Source: Acidobacteriota bacterium (GTDB taxonomy: Bacteria > Acidobacteriota > Vicinamibacteria > Vicinamibacterales > UBA2999). From it: a stretch of DNA of 58,104 nucleotides. The position numbers were made by a program, and so were the translations under genes. Each line of letters begins with the position of its first letter. The stretch's first letter is position 1. Positions 40,696 to 49,695 of the stretch are shown here, one piece after another. The stretch spans positions 1 through 58,104 of the forward strand of contig JAEUQR010000128.1 in the NCBI GenBank assembly GCA_016789705.1, written 5' to 3'. A model generated the notes under the pieces. That model made no database searches. It had not been told where the DNA came from and saw only the letters and a list, made by a program, of their open reading frames with translations.

Positions 40696-41052
40696 ATGGG
40701 CCGTAGACTTTACGTGGGCAATCTTCCTTACAGCGCAACCGACGAGGATTTGAACGAGCTTTTCAGCCGCGCCGGTGCGGTGGCCAACGTGCACGTGATG
40801 CGCGATCAGGCCACGGGCCGCGCGCGCGGATTCGCGTTCGTTGAAATGACGACCGACGAGGGCGCGCAGAAGGCGATCGACGAGCTCCACGAATACCAGA
40901 TGGATGGCCGCGCGCTCGTCGTGAACGAAGCGCGTCCGAAGCCGAGCGGCGGCGGTGGCGGCTTCGGCGGCGGTGGCGGCATGGGCCGTGGCGGTGGTGG
41001 CGGCGGCCGCGGTGGCGGCGGCGGCAACGGCCGGCGCGAACCGCGCTGGTAA
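40696..41052 (+). CDS. RRM RNA-binding protein with Gly-rich tail
   Basis: 118 residues. One RNA-recognition motif covers ~1-82: RNP2 is LYVGNL at the start and RNP1 is RGFAFVEM near 50. The last ~35 residues are Gly/Arg-rich (GRGGGGGGRGG), as in bacterial cold-shock-like RNA-binding proteins. Cytoplasmic, and likely binds single-stranded RNA as chaperone or stability factor. It is headed by a good -35/-10 pair and a ~140-nt structured leader, which could be temperature-sensitive. Confidence 0.93.
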   Translation: MGRRLYVGNLPYSATDEDLNELFSRAGAVANVHVMRDQATGRARGFAFVEMTTDEGAQKAIDELHEYQMDGRALVVNEARPKPSGGGGGFGGGGGMGRGGGGGGRGGGGGNGRREPRW

Positions 41053-41089
41053 CAGCCCCCTCTCGTTCCCACGCTCGCGGGCCACACCC

Positions 41090-41794
41090 GTGATTCTGGT
41101 CGGCACGTCCGGCTACAACTATCCCGAGTGGAAGGGCAGTTTCTATCCGCAGGATCTTCCTGCGTCGAAGATGCTGCCCTTCTACGCGGCGCGTTTCCCC
41201 TCGGTCGAGATCAACGCCACCTTCTACCGCATGCCTACGACGAGTGCCGTCGCCGGCTGGGTCTCGCAGGTGCCGCCCGCCTTCCGCTTCACCCTCAAGG
41301 CCAACCGCCGCATCACCCACGACAAACGGCTCAAGGACGTGGGCGACGCCGTGGACTTCTTCATCACGACGGCCCGCGGACTCGGCCCGCAGCTCGGTGC
41401 CGTGTTGTTCCAGACGCCGCCGAATCTGAAATGTGATCTCGAGCGCTTCGACGCCTTTCTGCCGTCGGTGCCCGACGGCGTGCAGGCGGCCTTCGAGTTC
41501 CGCCACGACTCGTGGCTGACCGACGAGGTCTACGCGCGACTGCGCGCCAGGAACTTCGCGCTCTGCGTGGCCGACACCGAGTCCCGGTCCGTGCCCATCG
41601 TGGCCACGGCCGACTTCGCCTACCTGCGCCTGCGCGACGAAGGCTACGACGACGAGGCCATCGTGCGCTGGACGCGCACCGCGCAGGACCTGGCGGCCAC
41701 CTGTCGCGACGTCTTCGTCTATTTCAAGCACGAAGACGCCGGCAAGGGCGCGGTGTTCGGGCAGCGGATGCTCGAGCTGCTCGCGAAAGGCTGA
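41090..41794 (+). CDS. DUF72 (YecE-like) protein
   Basis: 234 residues from GTG 41090. The family opening VGTSGYNYPEWKGSFYP and the TIM-barrel-like motifs INATFYRMPT, FTLKANRRITHDKRL, LFQTPPNLKCDLERF, EFRHDSWLTDEVY and YFKHEDAGKGA are all present, so it is complete. DUF72 proteins have no settled function. It follows the RRM gene by 37 bp and may share its transcript. Convergent with the YheT-like hydrolase. Confidence 0.93.
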   Translation: MILVGTSGYNYPEWKGSFYPQDLPASKMLPFYAARFPSVEINATFYRMPTTSAVAGWVSQVPPAFRFTLKANRRITHDKRLKDVGDAVDFFITTARGLGPQLGAVLFQTPPNLKCDLERFDAFLPSVPDGVQAAFEFRHDSWLTDEVYARLRARNFALCVADTESRSVPIVATADFAYLRLRDEGYDDEAIVRWTRTAQDLAATCRDVFVYFKHEDAGKGAVFGQRMLELLAKG

Positions 41795-41804
41795 GCGCGG
41801 CGCT

Positions 41805-42821
41805 TCAGCGCGCCAGGGCCGCGCGCGCGGCCACGAAGTCCATCACGCGGCGCTCGGCCCAGTAGCCATCCTCGCCGGCCGTGCGCGTGCCCACGAAGCC
41901 GCAGTGCCCACCGTGCCGCGTGATGATCCGCGTCAGCCCGTCGATGGCCCCGAGCGCCGGGTCGCGTGCGGCGTCCGGCGGCACGAACGGGTCGTCATCG
42001 GCAGTGATGAGCAGCGCCGGCACGGCGAGGCGCTCGATGACGCGGCGCGCGCTGGCGCGGTGGTAGTAGTCGGCGGCGCCGGCAAAACCGTTGTGCGGCG
42101 CGGTGTAGACGTCGTCGAAGTGCCGCACGCTGCGTACGCGCGCCAATGGCCGCGTGTCGTAGACCTCCGGGAAGAGCGCTGCCTTGCGCTTCATCCGGCC
42201 GCGCAGGCCGACAAGGAAGTTCAGGTGGTAGGCCAGATTCTCCGTGCGTTCGAGCGCGTCCACGCACTGGCTCAGCTCGATGGGCGGTGACACCGCCGTG
42301 ACGGCGACGATGCGCGCGGCCTCGGCCGCAGCCGCCAGCTCGCCGCCGAGCTTGAGCGCGATGTTTCCTCCGAGTGAGTAGCCGCACACCGCGAAGCGGT
42401 CGAGGCCCTCGGCGTGCAGCAGGCGCAGCACGGCCAGCGGATCGGCCGTGAGCCCCGAATGATAGAGGCCGGGTGTCAGGTGTTCCGTGCCGCCGCAGTT
42501 GCGCTGGTTCAGGCGCACGACGTTGAAGCCGCGGCGCCACGCCTTCTCGGCCATGCCGCGCATGTAGTGGCTGTCGCTCGATCCTTCGAGGCCGTGCAGC
42601 AGGAGCACGGTGAGCGCGCGCCTGCGATCCGCCTGCCAGTGACAGTGCGCGAGCACCTGCGTGTCGTCGCTCACCGCGAAGTGGCGCGCCTCCGGCGGCG
42701 GCAGGGCGGGGAAGCGCCGGCGGGCCGCCCACGCATAGAGCGTCATGCGGTGCCCGCCGCCCAGCCACGGGCGCGGGACGAAGTCATCGGGGGGCGTCGG
42801 CACGCGTGTCCGAGGATACAC
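41805..42821 (-). CDS. YheT/EMB8-family alpha/beta hydrolase
   Basis: 338 residues. Hydrolase motifs: oxyanion HGLEGSSDSHYMRGM, nucleophile GYSLGG, Asp in ITADDDPFVPPDA, and His in RHGGHCGFVG, the order of the YheT family. No signal peptide. Probable esterase or thioesterase of unknown substrate in the cytoplasm or at the membrane. The GTG start overlaps the -10 box of the divergent amidase gene; a GTG at 42803 is a shorter alternative. Confidence 0.9.
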   Translation of the reverse strand: MYPRTRVPTPPDDFVPRPWLGGGHRMTLYAWAARRRFPALPPPEARHFAVSDDTQVLAHCHWQADRRRALTVLLLHGLEGSSDSHYMRGMAEKAWRRGFNVVRLNQRNCGGTEHLTPGLYHSGLTADPLAVLRLLHAEGLDRFAVCGYSLGGNIALKLGGELAAAAEAARIVAVTAVSPPIELSQCVDALERTENLAYHLNFLVGLRGRMKRKAALFPEVYDTRPLARVRSVRHFDDVYTAPHNGFAGAADYYHRASARRVIERLAVPALLITADDDPFVPPDAARDPALGAIDGLTRIITRHGGHCGFVGTRTAGEDGYWAERRVMDFVAARAALAR

Positions 42822-42822
42822 T
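42817..42822 (+). promoter_or_regulatory. Candidate -10 (TACACT) of the amidase gene, leaderless spacing
   Basis: TACACT is followed by seven bases and then ATG 42830. It overlaps the divergent hydrolase start codon, so the two genes may interfere with each other. The frame could begin at 42806, but the lipoprotein signal begins at 42830. Confidence 0.4.
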
Positions 42823-42829
42823 GACCGTC

Positions 42830-44416
42830 ATGACCGTCCGCCGTCTCGCGCTCGTCCTGGCCCTCGTCTCTCCCGTTGCCTGCACCGCCGCGCCCGAACA
42901 GGCCGCCACGCCCGCGCCGGCCGCCGCGCCCGCCGTGGACGTCGCTGAACTGAGCGCCTTCGAGGCGCGCAACCGCATGGACGTGGGCACGCTGACGGCG
43001 CGTGCGCTCACCGAGGCGTATCTCGCGCGCATCGCCGGCATCGACAAAGCCGGGCCAACGCTGAACTCGGTCATCGAGCTGAACCCCATCGCGCTCGCCG
43101 ATGCCGACCGGCTCGACGCCGAACGCAAGGCCGGCAAGGTGCGCGGCCCGATGCACGGCATTCCCGTGCTGCTCAAGGACAACATCGACGCGGTGGGGAT
43201 GACGAACTCCGCCGGATCGCTCGCGCTCGCCGACAACAAACCCGCGGCCGACGCCTTCCTCGTGGCGCGCCTGCGCGAGGCGGGCGCCGTCATCCTCGGC
43301 AAGACGAACCTGAGCGAGTGGGCGAACTTCCGTTCCACGCGTTCGACGTCCGGCTGGAGTTCGCGCGGTGGCCAGACGAAGAATCCCTACGTGCTCGATC
43401 GGAACCCGTGCGGATCGAGTGCCGGCACGGGCACGTCGATCGCGGCGAGCCTCGCCGCGGTGGGTGTGGGCACGGAGACCGATGGCAGCATCCTGTGCCC
43501 GGCGTCGGTCGCGGGGCTCGTGGGCCTCAAGCCCACCGTGGGTGTCGTGAGCCGCAGCGGCATCATCCCGATCTCGATCTCACAGGATACGGCCGGGCCG
43601 ATGACCCGCACCGTGGCCGACGCCGCGATGCTGCTCACGGCGATGGCCGGCGTGGACGCGAAGGACCCGGCCGGCCCCGCGGCGGCCGGGCAGACGTCCG
43701 ACTATCTGAAGGCGCTCGATGCGAATGCGCTCACCGGCAAGCGCTTCGGCGTGCTGCGGCAGGCGATGGGCTATCACCCCGACGTGGATGCGGCCATGAC
43801 GCGGGCGATCGCGACGCTCACGGCGGCGGGCGCCACGGCGGTGGACGTGCAGGTGCCGACCTACAACCGCTGGAGCACGCCCGAGTTCGAGGTGCTGCTC
43901 TATGAGTTCAAGGACGGGTTGAACGCGTACCTGGCGTCGAGCACCTCCGCCAACAAGTCGCTGGAAGCACTCATCGCCTGGAACACCACCAATGCGGAGA
44001 AGGCCATGCCGTTCTTCGGCCAGGAACTCTTCGAACAGGCGCAGGCGAAGGGGCCGCTGACCGACGCGGCGTATCTGCGTGCGAAGGCGGCGGCGAAGCA
44101 ACTCGCCGGCCGCGATGGGCTGCTGGCGACGCTCGACGGCCACAAGCTCGACGCGCTCATCGCGCCGTCGATGGCGCCGGCGTGGCCCACGGACCACGTG
44201 CTCGGCGATCACTTCGTGGGCGCGGGGTACGGCATGGCGGCCGTGGCCGGCACGCCGAGCCTCACCGTGCCGATGGGTGACGTGCGCGGGCTGCCGCTGG
44301 GGCTCGCCTTCATGGGCCGCGCCTACAGCGAAGCGGCGCTCCTCGGCTACGGCTACGCGTTCGAGCAGAAGGCCCGGGCGCGCAAGGCGCCGACGTACAA
44401 GCCGACGCTCGAGTAG
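42830..44416 (+). CDS. Exported amidase-signature enzyme (probable lipoprotein)
   Basis: 528 residues from ATG 42830. A signal peptide ends in PVACTAAP (lipobox-like). The amidase-signature triad is visible: Lys in GIPVLLKDNID, cis-Ser in NPCGSSAGTGTS, and Ser in TETDGSILCPAS. The family hydrolyses amides, including peptide or acyl-amide bonds; the substrate cannot be told. Periplasmic or outer-membrane-attached. Possibly leaderless, with TACACT 7 nt before the ATG. No operon partner; a minus-strand gene follows after 91 bp that contain nothing obvious. Confidence 0.92.
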   Translation: MTVRRLALVLALVSPVACTAAPEQAATPAPAAAPAVDVAELSAFEARNRMDVGTLTARALTEAYLARIAGIDKAGPTLNSVIELNPIALADADRLDAERKAGKVRGPMHGIPVLLKDNIDAVGMTNSAGSLALADNKPAADAFLVARLREAGAVILGKTNLSEWANFRSTRSTSGWSSRGGQTKNPYVLDRNPCGSSAGTGTSIAASLAAVGVGTETDGSILCPASVAGLVGLKPTVGVVSRSGIIPISISQDTAGPMTRTVADAAMLLTAMAGVDAKDPAGPAAAGQTSDYLKALDANALTGKRFGVLRQAMGYHPDVDAAMTRAIATLTAAGATAVDVQVPTYNRWSTPEFEVLLYEFKDGLNAYLASSTSANKSLEALIAWNTTNAEKAMPFFGQELFEQAQAKGPLTDAAYLRAKAAAKQLAGRDGLLATLDGHKLDALIAPSMAPAWPTDHVLGDHFVGAGYGMAAVAGTPSLTVPMGDVRGLPLGLAFMGRAYSEAALLGYGYAFEQKARARKAPTYKPTLE

Positions 44417-44507
44417 CCCGTCGCCGTCGGATCGAGGCCGCAGAACCTGACGACTCCCCGCATTCCTGGTGGATGAGTGCTGGCGCGCCGGGCCGCTCGA
44501 CGGGTGC

Positions 44508-44957
44508 TTACTCGGACGTGCGTCGCCGAAGGCCCCACAGAATCAGGACCGTCGAGGCTATCAGAGCAATCGCAGCACTTCTCAGCCCAATCGTGATGAG
44601 CGTCTCAGAGACGGACGCGCTGCGCGCCGGGCCAGACGCGAGTGGCAACATCGCGCTGCCGCCCTGCGTAGCCGCCACCACATTCGATATCCAGGCGGCC
44701 ACGCACCCACAGGTCGTCAACCCCACCCCGACGCGAGACGACGTTCGCCCGAGTGCGAGCCGCGGCCACACCAAGCCCAGGACGGTCAGCAGGATGCCTT
44801 GCATGATGCCCAGCAGATGCACCGACAATCCGAGGCGTGGCACCGCAAACTGCTGAACGAAGAGGCCAACCACGAGTGCCACCAGGAACAACGTCATGCC
44901 GACCTGAATCAGCAGCGTCGAGTGTCGCGAGCGCCAGTCGTCGGTCGTCGTTGACAT
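44508..44957 (-). CDS. Small four-helix membrane protein, hydroxylaminobenzene-mutase-like
   Basis: 149 residues with four hydrophobic segments (~15-34, ~46-64, ~77-95, ~122-142). The stretch VGLFVQQFAVPRLGLSVHLLGIMQGILLTVLGLVWPRL resembles the PRMGLSAHLEGxMNG pattern of the HabA/HabB hydroxylaminobenzene mutase family. I give this as a weak match, since the catalytic relevance of that motif is not established for such relatives. A TACACT box at 45040-45045 (minus strand) may drive it through a ~77-nt leader. Confidence 0.6.
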   Translation of the reverse strand: MSTTTDDWRSRHSTLLIQVGMTLFLVALVVGLFVQQFAVPRLGLSVHLLGIMQGILLTVLGLVWPRLALGRTSSRVGVGLTTCGCVAAWISNVVAATQGGSAMLPLASGPARSASVSETLITIGLRSAAIALIASTVLILWGLRRRTSE

Positions 44958-45122
44958 GCCGGTTCCTCGCCTTCGTTTCTAGCGGCCGAACTGCAGTTGG
45001 ACAGGTCCGCCCAGGACCGTGGAGACCGTCAGCGCCAGGAGTGTAGCGCGCTCGCCGCGACTCTATCGAGCCTCCCCGTGCCTGTGTTGCCAGGGAGCCC
45101 CGTCGATCCGCAGCCTCCAGGT

Positions 45123-46220
45123 CTACCGCTCGAACTCGATGTAGTGAGACGAGCTGCCGGTCAGGAACAGCCGGGCGCGCTGGCCGGCAAGCTTGTCGGT
45201 GCCGCTGCCCTCGTCGAGGCCGGCCACCTGCGGATACCAGCCGCCGCCGTTCAAGATCTTCACGGGAGCGGACCACGCACGCGGCGTATCGAGCGTGGGC
45301 GCGAACGAGACGTAGATGCCGTCCTGTCCGTACTGCTCGTCCTTCGCCCGGTTGAGCAGCATCACGTACTGCTCGAGATGCGTATTCCAGTGGATGGCCG
45401 GGCCCCAGAACACATCCGCCGCGGCCTGTCCGTCGTGGAACGGCCGCGTCGGCGGTTGCAGCGACGTGCCCGCGGGATACTCCCAACGCGGCTCTTCGTC
45501 ATCGGCGGCGACGTTCTGCACCGGCAGCCAGGCGTCGTCGTTCCAGATCGTCATGCGGCCGGCCGGCGTGTCGCGATCGGCCCACGACATGCGCGCCACG
45601 GCGACGCCCTGCGTGGCGGCGTCGCGGCCGTACTGGCTGAAGTAGAGGTAGAGGAACTGCTGGTCGCGATCGAGGGCTGCTGTCACATCACCCACGCCGC
45701 CGAGCGTGAAGCGGTTGGAGGAATCGCAGGCTGCGCTGCCTGGCGGCGCATCGAGCACGATGCCGAGGTCGTCCCAGGTGCGGCCGAAGTCGGTCGAGCG
45801 CGCGGCGCCGATGCGCGGGAGTTGCCGGTCGGGCCGTCCGCAGTCGTCGGCAGGGCGCTCGTGATGGTAGAAGCCGTACCACTGGTCGTGGTTGTCGGCG
45901 ACGATGGCCTCGAACCAGACGCCGTGCCCGGGGTGCGTGGTGAACGTAACGCCGCCCTCGATGCCGAGCCGGTCGATCGAGGCGCCCCGAGCCAGTTCCG
46001 GAATGCCGCCCCACGACGTCATCGCGGTGAGGATGGCAGTGGCGCCGTCGTGATGCCACACGAGCGGGTTGTTGCTGTCCACACGCCCCGGCAGCGTCAG
46101 CTTCGGCGCGCTGACGACGCGTGCGGTGGGCACGCCCGTGTCCTGCGCCAGCCCCGCAGCGCCGAGGGCCAGGGCCACGAGGGCGGTCACGAGCCGGGAA
46201 TCCGCCGCGCGTGTTCGCAC
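45123..46220 (-). CDS. Exported BNR/sialidase-like beta-propeller protein
   Basis: 365 residues from GTG 46220; the longer frame (to 48164) is antisense to the M20 gene. Signal peptide VTALVALALGAAGLAQ. An Asp-box repeat (ARSTDFGRTWDDLGIV) and strand-rich sequence suggest a five- or six-bladed propeller of the sialidase/glycosyl-hydrolase type, but no catalytic residues could be assigned. TAAGCT lies 7 nt before the start. Its probable substrate is a glycan, by family resemblance only. Confidence 0.7.
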   Translation of the reverse strand: MRTRAADSRLVTALVALALGAAGLAQDTGVPTARVVSAPKLTLPGRVDSNNPLVWHHDGATAILTAMTSWGGIPELARGASIDRLGIEGGVTFTTHPGHGVWFEAIVADNHDQWYGFYHHERPADDCGRPDRQLPRIGAARSTDFGRTWDDLGIVLDAPPGSAACDSSNRFTLGGVGDVTAALDRDQQFLYLYFSQYGRDAATQGVAVARMSWADRDTPAGRMTIWNDDAWLPVQNVAADDEEPRWEYPAGTSLQPPTRPFHDGQAAADVFWGPAIHWNTHLEQYVMLLNRAKDEQYGQDGIYVSFAPTLDTPRAWSAPVKILNGGGWYPQVAGLDEGSGTDKLAGQRARLFLTGSSSHYIEFER

Positions 46221-46227
46221 CCGCCTG

Positions 46228-46233
46228 AGCTTA
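46228..46233 (-). promoter_or_regulatory. Candidate -10 (TAAGCT) of the BNR-propeller gene
   Basis: TAAGCT on the minus strand is separated by seven bases from GTG 46220. This spacing would make the start codon the first transcribed codon. Confidence 0.35.
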
Positions 46234-46260
46234 CCTCGTCGCCGGGCTGGACGTGCTGCG

Positions 46261-46326
46261 ATGCCGTTCCGGCATGACGTGCATCGGCGAATCATCCAGC
46301 CGGCGGATGGGTCGGGCGAGTACAAT
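46261..46326 (+). promoter_or_regulatory. M20 gene promoter region with small palindrome
   Basis: TACAAT (46321-46326) would start transcription about 20 nt before the ATG 46353, leaving room for GGAGG (46340-46344). ATGCCG-ttc-CGGCAT (46261-46275) is a perfect short inverted repeat between the divergent genes and could be an operator. Confidence 0.35.
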
Positions 46327-46352
46327 TCTCCCGTTCCGTGGAGGACTACCCG

Positions 46353-48008
46353 ATGACCCGCACGCGCACGTTCGCTCCCGCCGCACTCGCCCTGGCGCTT
46401 ACCGCCTCGGTCGCTGCCGCCCAGACTCCTGCCGCGAAACCCGCGGCGCCCGCTGTGTCGGAGGCGAACCTCGCCGCCATGAAGCGTGGCGTGGCCGAAC
46501 ACGTGGATGGCCTCGCCAAGCTCGCCCAGGAAGCCGTGGACTCGGTGTTCAGCTTCGGCGAACTCGGCTTCCAGGAAGTCGAGACCTCGAAGTACCTCAC
46601 CGGCGTGCTCGAGAAGAACGGCTTCACGATCACCCGCGGCCAGTCGGGTATTCCCACCGCGTGGGTGGCCACGTTCGGCAGCGGCAAGCCGGTCATCGCC
46701 CTCGGCTCGGACATCGACGGCATTCCGCAGTCGTCGCAGAAGCCCGGCGTGGCCTACAAGGATCCGATCATCGAAGGCGCGCCCGGCCATGGCGAAGGCC
46801 ACAACACCGGCGTGCCGCTCAACATCGTGGCCGCTATCGCGGTCAAGCGCGTGATGGAGCGCGAGAAGCTGCCCGGCACGATCATGCTGTGGCCCGGCGT
46901 GGCCGAGGAGCTCGTGGCCAGCAAGGCGTGGTTCATCCGCGACGGCATGTTCAAGGACGTCGACGTGACGCTCTTCACGCACGTCGGCAACAACCTGAAC
47001 GTGTCGTGGGGCGCGGGCGGTGGCAACGGCCTGGTCTCGGTCGAATACATGTTCGAAGGTGAGACGGCGCACAGTGCCGGCGCTCCGTGGCGCGGCCGCT
47101 CGGCGGCCGATGCCGTGGAGCTCATGAGCATCGCCTGGAACTATCGCCGCGAGCACCTGCGCCTGTCCCAGCGCTCGCACTCGGTCATCACCAACGGCGG
47201 CGATCAGCCGAACGTGGTGCCGCGGGCGGCCAGCATCTGGTTCTACCTGCGCGAGAACGATCAGCCGCACATCAAGGAGCTGTGGGACATCGCCGACAAG
47301 ATGGCCGAAGGCGCGGCGCTCATGACGAACACCAAGTGGACGTCGCGCATCCTCGGCACGGCCTATCCGCAGCACTTCAACAAGCCGGTCGCCGACACGG
47401 TGTTCGCCAACATCCAGAAGGTGGGCCTGCCCACCTGGAGCGAGGCGGACCAGACGCTGGCCAAGGCCCTGCAGAAGGAACTCGGCAACCCGACGCAGCC
47501 GGGGCTCGCGACCACGCTCGCCGAGATGGGGCAGCCGGTGCGGAACGAAGACAACATGGGTGGCGGCTCGGACGACATCGGCGACGTCTCGTGGAACGTG
47601 CCCACGGTGACGCTGCGCTACCCGGCCAATATTCCCGGCCTGCCCGGCCACAACTGGTCGAGCGGCATCGCCAGCGCGACGCCGATCGCGCACAAGGGCG
47701 TGGTGGCCGGCGCGAAGGTGCAGGCGATGACGGTGCTCGACCTGCTCACGAAGCCCGAACTCATCAAGCAGGCGTGGGACTACTTCAACAACGTGCAGAC
47801 GAAGGACGTGAAGTACATCCCCTTCATCAAGGCCGACACGCCGGCGCCGACGTTCCTGAACGAGTCGATCCTCTCGAAGTACCGCGAACAGATGAAGAAG
47901 TTCTACTACGACCCGAGCAAGTATCCGACCTACCTGGATCAGCTCGGCATCAAGTACCCCACCGTGCGCGCCACGCCTGCCACGCCCCAGCAGAACGAGC
48001 AGCAGTAA
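46353..48008 (+). CDS. Exported M20-family amidohydrolase (AbgB-like)
   Basis: 551 residues from ATG 46353 with GGAGG 8 nt upstream. Signal peptide LALALTASVAAAQ. M20 motifs include GELGFQEVETSKYL, IALGSDIDGIPQ, GHGEGHNTGVPLN (metal-binding area), WPGVAEELVASK and the lid-domain YMFEGETAHSAGAPWRGRSAADAVELM. This is the peptidase-M20D/AbgB type that cleaves N-acyl or p-aminobenzoyl-glutamate-type amides. Its length beyond ~480 residues reflects a C-terminal extension with a helical tail. A small gene follows with a 1-bp gap. Confidence 0.9.
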   Translation: MTRTRTFAPAALALALTASVAAAQTPAAKPAAPAVSEANLAAMKRGVAEHVDGLAKLAQEAVDSVFSFGELGFQEVETSKYLTGVLEKNGFTITRGQSGIPTAWVATFGSGKPVIALGSDIDGIPQSSQKPGVAYKDPIIEGAPGHGEGHNTGVPLNIVAAIAVKRVMEREKLPGTIMLWPGVAEELVASKAWFIRDGMFKDVDVTLFTHVGNNLNVSWGAGGGNGLVSVEYMFEGETAHSAGAPWRGRSAADAVELMSIAWNYRREHLRLSQRSHSVITNGGDQPNVVPRAASIWFYLRENDQPHIKELWDIADKMAEGAALMTNTKWTSRILGTAYPQHFNKPVADTVFANIQKVGLPTWSEADQTLAKALQKELGNPTQPGLATTLAEMGQPVRNEDNMGGGSDDIGDVSWNVPTVTLRYPANIPGLPGHNWSSGIASATPIAHKGVVAGAKVQAMTVLDLLTKPELIKQAWDYFNNVQTKDVKYIPFIKADTPAPTFLNESILSKYREQMKKFYYDPSKYPTYLDQLGIKYPTVRATPATPQQNEQQ

Positions 48009-48009
48009 C

Positions 48010-48384
48010 GTGACGCCCGCGCTCTTTGCCCGGGAGCTCGCCGCCGCGCTGGCGGCGAGCCTGCCCGATGGGTTTACCGCCAGCGCCGACGGCGCGCTCG
48101 TCACGATCGAGCCGCCCGACGGCAGCGGCGTGACCACCGCGCTCGACATCGAGCCCGACGACATCGGCGACCTGGACGTCTACGCGGATGCCGCCGAAGG
48201 TGTCCTCAGCCTGGCGCAGGACGTGGTGTGCGAGGCGCTCGACGCAACCTGGCCATCGGCTGGCGGCGGGGCCGTGGATCTGCCCATCCCTGGCGCACGC
48301 GTCGAGGGTGACACGCTGCGTCTCTGGTACGGCGATGAAGACGCGCCAGTGCTCGCGCTGCGCGCAGTGACGATCGCGTCGTAG
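48010..48384 (+). CDS. Small acidic protein of unknown function
   Basis: 124 residues from GTG 48010, 1 bp after the peptidase stop codon, so probably co-translated. Acidic and strand/helix mixed (TIEPPDGSGVTTALDIEPDDIGDLDVYADAAEGVLSLAQ), with no signal peptide or membrane helix. I do not recognise it. A shared hairpin terminator follows. Confidence 0.6.
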   Translation: MTPALFARELAAALAASLPDGFTASADGALVTIEPPDGSGVTTALDIEPDDIGDLDVYADAAEGVLSLAQDVVCEALDATWPSAGGGAVDLPIPGARVEGDTLRLWYGDEDAPVLALRAVTIAS

Positions 48385-48403
48385 CGCGCCCGGATGACGC
48401 GGC

Positions 48404-48430
48404 GCGGGCCCGTGCGCACCACGAGCCCGC
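48404..48430. terminator. Imperfect bidirectional hairpin
   Basis: GCGGGC pairs with GCCCGC, then a c/a mismatch, then CGTG pairs with CACG around a five-nt loop. It lies between the small acidic protein gene and the convergent barrel gene. Confidence 0.5.
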
Positions 48431-48440
48431 ACGCGGTCGA

Positions 48441-49040
48441 CTAGTGAATGGTGACGGCGACGCCGATCGTGCCGAAGTTGGCGTCGGCTTCATCCGCACT
48501 GACGGCCGTGCCGTGCCAGAAGGGCGTGACGCTGACGTTGCGGCCCACGCGGATGTCCCAGCCGAGACCGAGCGTCAGGCCGACACCGTTCTGGGTGTCG
48601 TCGCCGATGCCGTCGAACTCTACCCGAAGCGAGCCCAGGCCGAGCCCGCCCGTGAGATAAAAGCCCTTCTCCGCGATCGGGTAGAAGCGCAGGCGCGCCT
48701 CGAGGGTGCTGGCCGTCAGGGTGGCGCCGTCCTCCTCCTTGCTCCAGGCCGCCAGGCCCACACCGAGGAGCAGGCGATCGCCGAGCGTGCCGCCGAGCGA
48801 GATGTCGGCGGCGCCGGAGATTTCGCGCTCGTCGCAGTCTTCACAACCGAGCGAGCCCACACCGAGGCCGCCGCTGAACCAGAAGCCGCCGCGCGTCTGC
48901 GGGCGCGCCGAACTGCCAGACTGTTCGGTGGTGGAGAAATGCGGCGCCGACGCCGGGAACGTGATGGACTGCGCTGCGGCGGGCACGGCCGTCAGCGCGA
49001 ACAGAACCAGGGCACACGAAACGAAACGGACTGAACGCAT
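48441..49040 (-). CDS. Outer-membrane beta-barrel protein, small
   Basis: 199 residues. A signal peptide (VSCALVLFALTAVPAAAQ) is followed by Gly-rich amphipathic strands (GGFWFSGGLGVGSLG, ISLGGTLGDRLLLGVGLAAW, FYLTGGLGLGSLRVEF, GVGLTLGLGWDIRVG) and a terminal VTIH. Resembles 8-strand OmpA/OmpW-like barrels; a CEDCDE pair of Cys could form a disulfide in the outer loop. Function unknown. GAGGAG precedes the ATG. Confidence 0.8.
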   Translation of the reverse strand: MRSVRFVSCALVLFALTAVPAAAQSITFPASAPHFSTTEQSGSSARPQTRGGFWFSGGLGVGSLGCEDCDEREISGAADISLGGTLGDRLLLGVGLAAWSKEEDGATLTASTLEARLRFYPIAEKGFYLTGGLGLGSLRVEFDGIGDDTQNGVGLTLGLGWDIRVGRNVSVTPFWHGTAVSADEADANFGTIGVAVTIH

Positions 49041-49212
49041 GAGAACTCCTCAGTCCGCTCTATCGGTTGTGCGACGCGCCGGGTTCAATGCGGCAACCTC
49101 GGGGTGTGGCGCTTCGTGCAGGCGCACGCAGGGGCGACGACGCGAGGCGGTCACGTCGGTCGGCGTGGCGACCGGCGAGGGTGCCCGCGTGTCTGGCATA
49201 CTCTGCCGAGTC

Positions 49213-49668
49213 GTGACGCTCATCGTCGACGTCGCCCGTAGCCATGCCCGCCATTCAGCGCCGCCGCGCTTTGCACGCGTGGTGATGGCCGTGTGTGTCG
49301 TCGCCATGCTGGCGACTGGGTGCAAGACGGCGCCGGGTTCGTTCTACCAGAAGTGCGGCGTTGACCCAGGGAGTGCTCGAATCACCCAGTTCTATTTCTC
49401 CGGCCTGGGCATGGACCACGCGTATCTCTGGGTTGTCGAACCGGTCGACGACACGTTGATCGATGCGGTCGTGAAGGCTGCCGGACTGGTCGCACGGAAG
49501 AACCTGTTCGAAGGCTCAAGCCTGATCAGCGACTTTCCTCCATGGTGGGATTCGGACACCATCGAGCAACTACCGGAGGGCTATTGCAGAGATGGTGACC
49601 GGCAGTTCTGGCGGGTCTGGATAGACCGACGGTCGAATCGCATTTACGCACAGTGGTTCGACACCTAA
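49213..49668 (+). CDS. Hypothetical lipoprotein
   Basis: 151 residues from GTG 49213; ATG 49285 would remove the basic n-region. The signal peptide ends in LATGC, so lipidation is likely. The mature part (KCGVDPGSARITQFYFSGLGMDHAYLWVVEPVDD) is unrecognised, with WWDSD and a final IYAQWF. Base composition is less GC-rich than the neighbours. A CATACT hexamer sits 10 nt before the GTG, which would leave only a 3-4-nt leader. Confidence 0.6.
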   Translation: MTLIVDVARSHARHSAPPRFARVVMAVCVVAMLATGCKTAPGSFYQKCGVDPGSARITQFYFSGLGMDHAYLWVVEPVDDTLIDAVVKAAGLVARKNLFEGSSLISDFPPWWDSDTIEQLPEGYCRDGDRQFWRVWIDRRSNRIYAQWFDT

Positions 49669-49695
49669 CCACACGCAGTACAAGCGAGCACGTGG

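Noticed and set aside
46221..48164. Upstream extension of the BNR-propeller frame
   Set aside because: Runs antisense through the M20 peptidase gene; the export signal at 46220 marks the true start.
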